This document shows, in pieces, positions 59,336 through 64,000 of a stretch of DNA of 64,000 nt. A program made the translations under genes and the position numbers. The DNA is from Delphinapterus leucas (lineage: Eukaryota > Chordata > Mammalia > Artiodactyla > Monodontidae): assembly GCF_002288925.2 (NCBI RefSeq), contig NW_022098045.1:3309408-3373407 (forward strand). Reading direction: 5' to 3'. How positions within the stretch are numbered: the first letter of the stretch is position 1; every line of letters begins with the position of its first letter. The notes under the pieces were generated by a model. That model saw only the letters and a program-made list of their open reading frames with translations. It had not been told where the DNA came from and did no database searches.

Positions 59336-60559
59336 TATAAAAAACAAAGGGAAAACTGGCCCTATGTTGTCCTCCATAAGATAATAAAAAAAGATTGTGT
59401 TTGGACTTTGCCATGGGCCCTAAATTCTGTCTGAGTGCAACAATAAAAGGAACAGAGATCCCTCCCCTCTGTCCTCCTAACCCCACCAGAAGACCTAGAG
59501 ATCACTACTGCTAATGGGTCAAACCCTCAAAGAGGTTATTGAATCACAACTTCATGCAGAAGTACTAGGATGATTCCTACCTCTTTATGATAAAAGGAAA
59601 TAGACTGTAGTCTCTCCCAAAGAGGGAAGACAGTGCCAATTTTAAAAGAGCATAAAAGATCAAGAAAAGAAAAAATATTTTCTTAACGCCTTTATGTAAG
59701 ACCAGGCTTATATTTGATCTTCAGTTATTTCCAGGGAACTCCCAGTAAGCAGACCACTTAGCAGTATCCTTATACACAAAATCCTTATTAGTAAGCTGCT
59801 TAATGGTGAAATGTCAGGCAACCCTCCAAAATGCCTTAGATTATATTATTAAAGAGTATTAATAGAAAACAAATCAACTCTGGTTGTTACTCATATTTTT
59901 TAGAGATACATAAATAACCTGAGATTTTACCTACAGACAATGAGGCAAGGTTTAAATCAAGGAAGACTTCTTTTCCAGATATTCAGTATAATGCTGTTCA
60001 GATCAGGGGGACATAAAGCTCTACTTGGAAGTTGAGGATGTATTTTCCAATGCCTCAAATGAGCTTACCTTTGAAAGATAATGATTAGTCCCAATGGTGC
60101 CAAAAGATGGAGTAATGATGATCAAACAACCAAAGCCAACTTCTGAGGTGATGATATTTTTCTTGGACACGCCACATCCAATGGCAACGTTCAGTAGAAA
60201 CTTGTGTGGTATAGACTAAAAGAAACAGCAAGACAAGCTCTCATTCTCTGGTGCTACAAGACAAATCCAGAGTGTTATGTTGAAGTGTTTGTCTCCTGCC
60301 ATTTCCCCTGTGAGATCCAGTCTTTGGTACAGAGGGGCTTATGGTGAAAAGAATATTAGTGAATGCTTGTGTCAAATAAACAGATGAGCCAATATGCATG
60401 ATCTGTAGTTAATGGTATTTCTCCTTTTGCTCTAAATAAGATCTAAATTCCCCCAAATTATTCATTCATAATTAAGTGCGTTAACCCTGAGATAATTATT
60501 TCTCCACTTTTTCTTCTGTTCTGGGTGTTAGAACCAAATATTGGTCTCACAGCATATTC
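59336..60559. other. unassigned non-coding sequence
   Basis: Nothing recognised. Confidence 0.4.
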
Positions 60560-60740
60560 ACTTTCAATTTTACTATTATTTCTTCATGGAACTTCTTCTG
60601 ATCCTTATGTTACTGTTATTTTTTTTATCTTGAACACTTGAAAGTAAACCCCACTCTTTGTCTAGTTTTCCCAGCAGTGTAATCTTAGCTCCTACAACAC
60701 TTAGTAGATACTCAGTAAATATTTGGTAAATGAAAGGAGG
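60560..60740 (+). mobile_element. L2 3' end fragment
   Basis: 'cagtgtaatcttagctccta', 'caacacttagtagatactcagtaaatatttggtaaatgaa' match the plus-strand L2 terminus. Confidence 0.75.
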
Positions 60741-61461
60741 CATTCCCAGCATGGGGACATTTATCATCTTCCTTCAGAAAGTTTCCATCTTTGTCAAACT
60801 TCACTTTTTGATGTGGAAGAGAAACTAACACACTGTGATTCTCTCCTTTAGAGATGGACAATTCACCTCAGATCACCTTACCAGACAAACTAGCATTTGG
60901 GGTGAAAATTGTTGATCCCATAATGAGATACCTGCTAAAGGAAGATTGTTGATAAAGACAGTTATAATTATCCTGGTTTATAAATCTATTTTGATGATGG
61001 ATTAACTATAGCCGAGTTTTCACCTTCATACTTTTCAAAACATACACATAAAGAGATTAACCTGAGTGGACAAGTCAACATGCATGTTAAAACTAGCAGA
61101 TTAAGCAGTTATATAATAAGTACAAACAGATGACTGAATACAATATTAAAATTGCTTATTACTCTTTCTTAAATAAATTAATGATCTATTTTGGACAGAG
61201 CACACAAATAACTTCATCTGGAGCAACTCATTGAAAGAATACACTTCCTTAACATATACATGTTAAGATACATGTTAAGATCATGTTTCATGAAGTAATT
61301 TCCAAATATGCAGAAGCGATATGACCTACATTAATTAGAGGGGGATTATTGCTGTCTTTCAGCCTAATTTGCCAGATGTAACCAACCAGTTAGTGAGTCA
61401 GCTAAAATACACATCTTTTCATATGGCAATATAGCAGAGGGGTGAGACAGACCTTAGTTTA
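60741..61461. other. unassigned non-coding sequence
   Basis: A small tandem of 'atacatgttaag' lies at 61255-61280. Otherwise nothing recognised. Confidence 0.4.
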
Positions 61462-61943
61462 TGTATTAGTTTCCTATTGCTGCTGTGACAAATTACCACA
61501 ACCTTAATGGTATAAAACAACACAAATTTACTATCTTATAGTTCCAGAGGCCAGAAGTCTGAAATGGTCTACAAGGCAAAAATCCAGGTGTCAGTAGGGT
61601 TGTGTTCCTGCTGGGAGCTCTAAAGGAAAATCTGTTCCTTGCCTTTTCCAGCTTTTAGAGACCATGTTCATTCTTTGGCTCATGCCTTCTTCCTTCATCT
61701 TCAAAGCACATCATTCCAACCTCTGCTTCTGTGGTCACATCTATTCCCTGATTCTGATGCTCCAGCCTCTCTTGTATAAGGACCCTTATGATTACCCTGT
61801 GATTTAGGATAATCTTTCCCTCTCAAAAACCTTAACTTAATCTTATCTGTGAAGTCCATTTTGCCATGTAAAGTAACATATTCACAGGTTCTGAAGATTA
61901 GAACATGGACTTCTTTGAGGAGTTGTTGTTCTGTCTACCACAG
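61462..61943 (-). mobile_element. MLT1-type LTR (ERVL-MaLR) relic
   Basis: Reverse-complement MLT1: 'ttagtttcctattgctgctg', 'tgacaaattaccacaacctt', 'tccagaggccagaagtctga', 'ttcacaggttctgaagatta' and the end block near 'gttctgtctaccaca'. The LTR is nearly complete. There is no internal coding sequence next to it. Confidence 0.92.
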
Positions 61944-62009
61944 TTTATATGCCTACTTTGCTAATTATAAGGTGAAATTTGATATCTTTCATCCTCTGGG
62001 TTTTTTTCT

Positions 62010-62138
62010 CTAGAATGGGAATTATAAATCTCAGTGTTGTAAGAATTAAAGGAGACTGAGTATAAAGCATTTAGCACATTAGCTGATACACAGTGGCAAT
62101 AAGTGAGGGCTAGTATGTATTATTATTATTGGATTTGG
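62010..62138 (+). mobile_element. MIR fragment, 3' half
   Basis: 'gggaattataaatctcagtgttgtaagaattaaagg', 'aagcatttagcacattagctgatacacagtggc' and a TATTATTATT end match the MIR 3' region. Confidence 0.85.
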
Positions 62139-63117
62139 CCGATCTGATATATTTGTTCTTCCATTAACTCTGATCGTAGAGACATAGAACTTAGAAGTAT
62201 AGAAGCTTTAGTTTTTTCACTTCCTCAAATGTTAACATCTTGTGCTTTCAATTTTTACAACAGGTCAATATGACCTATTTCCTCTAAAGGGAAATAATGA
62301 TGAGATCTCAAGAGGAAAATAAAAATAAAGAGGAAATATTTTAGGAAGCTCTGGCTGCAGACATTCTAACCAAAGCTAATTTCATAACTGAGGGCACGCT
62401 GACCCAGCCACTCTCCAGACAGCATCCCTGAGCATTCACTGGCTGGCAATATTTGCAGGAGGTTTTCAGTTCTGTTTGCTCTACTAGTAATCAGCTCACT
62501 GGGTGGTGAGTGAGGAATGTATACACACATAGTGGTTGAGTACTCACACATGCACACAGTACATCTTTTTAAAGATAAGCAGCATATTAGCAAAGTAATA
62601 TGAGCAGTGGCCTTAAATAGGGTATGTGTATAATTCATAAAAGTAAGTTTCTTCCCTTTCACTTACTTATGAGAATTATTCAAAGAAAACTTTATTGTAC
62701 AGGTGTGAAAAAATATGAATGTATATTATCAAATTAGTACTTTTTATTTTCTTCTTAAAAGTTATATAATCATTCATTCATATGTATTAACTAGTCTATC
62801 TTTAGCAGCCCGCCCAGTTGGGGAATTACTTTTATATCGATGTTAATCCCAATTTTTCTTACAGAGATGAAACAAAGCTAGTTCTACTTTGTGTAAAAGA
62901 TAGTCAAATACTTGAAGATTGTTGTAAACGTCACACCATGATTTATAGTAATACAGCATTCATTACTACATGTCATTTGGTAACCATCTGTTCATTGTGC
63001 TTTTATTTACATCTGAATTACATTTAACTTCATACACTATGAAGATGATGTTTGTTCATCTTTTGGCTGTTTTATATATTGATTTGACTTTAATGTGTGT
63101 TTGTGAAAATTATAAAG
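62139..63117. other. unassigned non-coding sequence
   Basis: Nothing recognised. Frames at 62366-62662 (minus) and 62818-63152 (plus) have no domain. Confidence 0.4.
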
Positions 63118-63330
63118 TTATTGAGCAAATACATTCAGCAAATACATATTGAACATCTATTATATCTGGGAGAATAAAAAGGTACGGAGGATGAAACAAG
63201 TGAATCCAAATACTGACTTTCATGGGAATTTACATGTAGAAGAGTACAGATAATGGACAAATAAACGATATGTTTGCTGTACTATGGTGGTGAGTGACAT
63301 GTGTTAAGAAGAAAAATAAGAAATAAAAAT
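63118..63330 (-). mobile_element. L2 3' end relic
   Basis: 'cattcagcaaatacatattgaacatctattatatctggg', 'aatactgactttcatgggaatttaca' and 'gataatggacaaataaac' match minus-strand L2. Confidence 0.75.
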
Positions 63331-64000
63331 AAAGTAGTATAAGAGGAGAGAAACAATGAGAAGTCGTGTTTCAGGTTGAGTATGAAAAAAAAAACCCTGA
63401 CTGCTATCAACCTGGAAATGACCACAGTGTCTTCCTGCTGAACATAAACAATTTTACAGAAAACTAAAACCAGATAAGACCACTGTTGTAATTCTAGTAG
63501 AGCAAGAGGAAAACAAGACCAGATAGTAATCATGTCTGAGCACAGATAAAAACAAGAACACTGTGCAAGTTACAAAAATAACCAAACATCCCCGTCATCA
63601 AACTAATATGAATAATAGCTAATTCTTGCTGACCCTTTGCAATTACAGCTTTAGCCTCACTACATTCCTCTTAGTTAAAAATGGTTAAGGTGCCCAATTA
63701 GGAAATTGCCCTCATTTTCTGACAGCCTCAGAGCAAAACAATGCTTCATTGACTCCTCCCCTAAATTACCTAGCATGAACCTGAGCCTTGTGATAGTCTT
63801 CTTCCAACACACTCTTCCTGGTACACCACACAGCTCACCATGGTGTGCCGCCTCTCCCACTGCAACAAGCCAAGAAACCCAACATTGAGTAGAAGTGTGT
63901 TCCTGGTGCACTTTAGCTAAGATGAGTCATCTCTGATGAATGGACAGTTGAGCAAATGCCTGAATAAAGTAAGGGAATGAAACTTTTGGCCATATAAGGT
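63331..64000. other. unassigned non-coding sequence
   Basis: Nothing recognised. Overlapping frames on both strands at 63675-63911 have no domain. Confidence 0.4.

Noticed and set aside
1..64000. A multi-gene or otherwise undescribed biological system
   Set aside because: The only protein-coding remnants are broken LINE-1 and LINE-2 reading frames. No gene cluster, RNA gene or regulatory array is visible by reading alone.

Overview
This window is mammalian nuclear DNA, almost certainly from a cetacean (whale, dolphin or porpoise). Three tRNA-derived SINEs begin with the GGCTTCCCTGGTGGCGCAG head and carry the 'gtgagccatggccgctg' type of body that I associate with the cetacean CHR family. The young LINE-1 copies have the matching cetartiodactyl/cetacean 5'UTR and 3'UTR. 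Both assignments rest on recalled family consensus, not on a database search. I could not identify the species or the chromosomal locus.

I found no functional protein-coding gene, no convincing exon and no RNA gene. Most open frames start at non-ATG codons, lie inside transposons, or are short chance frames in AT-rich sequence. The only recognisable coding matter is fossil transposon protein: LINE-1 ORF1 (about 3.96-4.1 kb), LINE-1 ORF2 (17.2-20.5 kb, 31.3-32.7 kb, 42.3-43.4 kb, 50.75-50.98 kb, 54.0-54.6 kb) and LINE-2 reverse transcriptase (9.9-10.4 kb and 26.7-26.96 kb).

Layout. 0-16.6 kb is old sequence with MIR and L2 relics, a Tigger DNA-transposon end (2.3 kb), an isolated LINE-1 5' fragment (3.46-4.1 kb), a young SINE with target-site duplications (5.95-6.2 kb) and a LINE-1 3' end (14.7 kb). 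16.8-20.5 kb is a 3.7 kb minus-strand LINE-1 lacking its endonuclease region. 20.7-30.8 kb holds MIR and L2 relics plus a short LINE-1 inserted into a MIR (24.12-24.6 kb). 30.87-33.83 kb is a TSD-flanked LINE-1 whose 5'UTR is joined directly to the last third of ORF2. 34.6-42.3 kb is mostly unassigned. 42.32-43.75 kb is a head-to-tail pair of LINE-1 3' ends inside one TSD pair. 46.0-46.8 kb holds a long perfect hairpin followed by a young LINE-1 with a 17-bp TSD. 50.7-55.4 kb is a LINE-1/SINE/microsatellite cluster that includes a diverged direct repeat on both sides of a LINE-1. 56.1-64 kb holds two MaLR LTR relics (MLT1), L2 and MIR.

No cooperating gene set or undescribed system is visible. 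The most useful observations are structural: an internally deleted LINE-1, LINE-1-into-LINE-1 insertion in register, a probable template-switch hairpin, an orphan LINE-1 5' piece, and a diverged duplication around a LINE-1.
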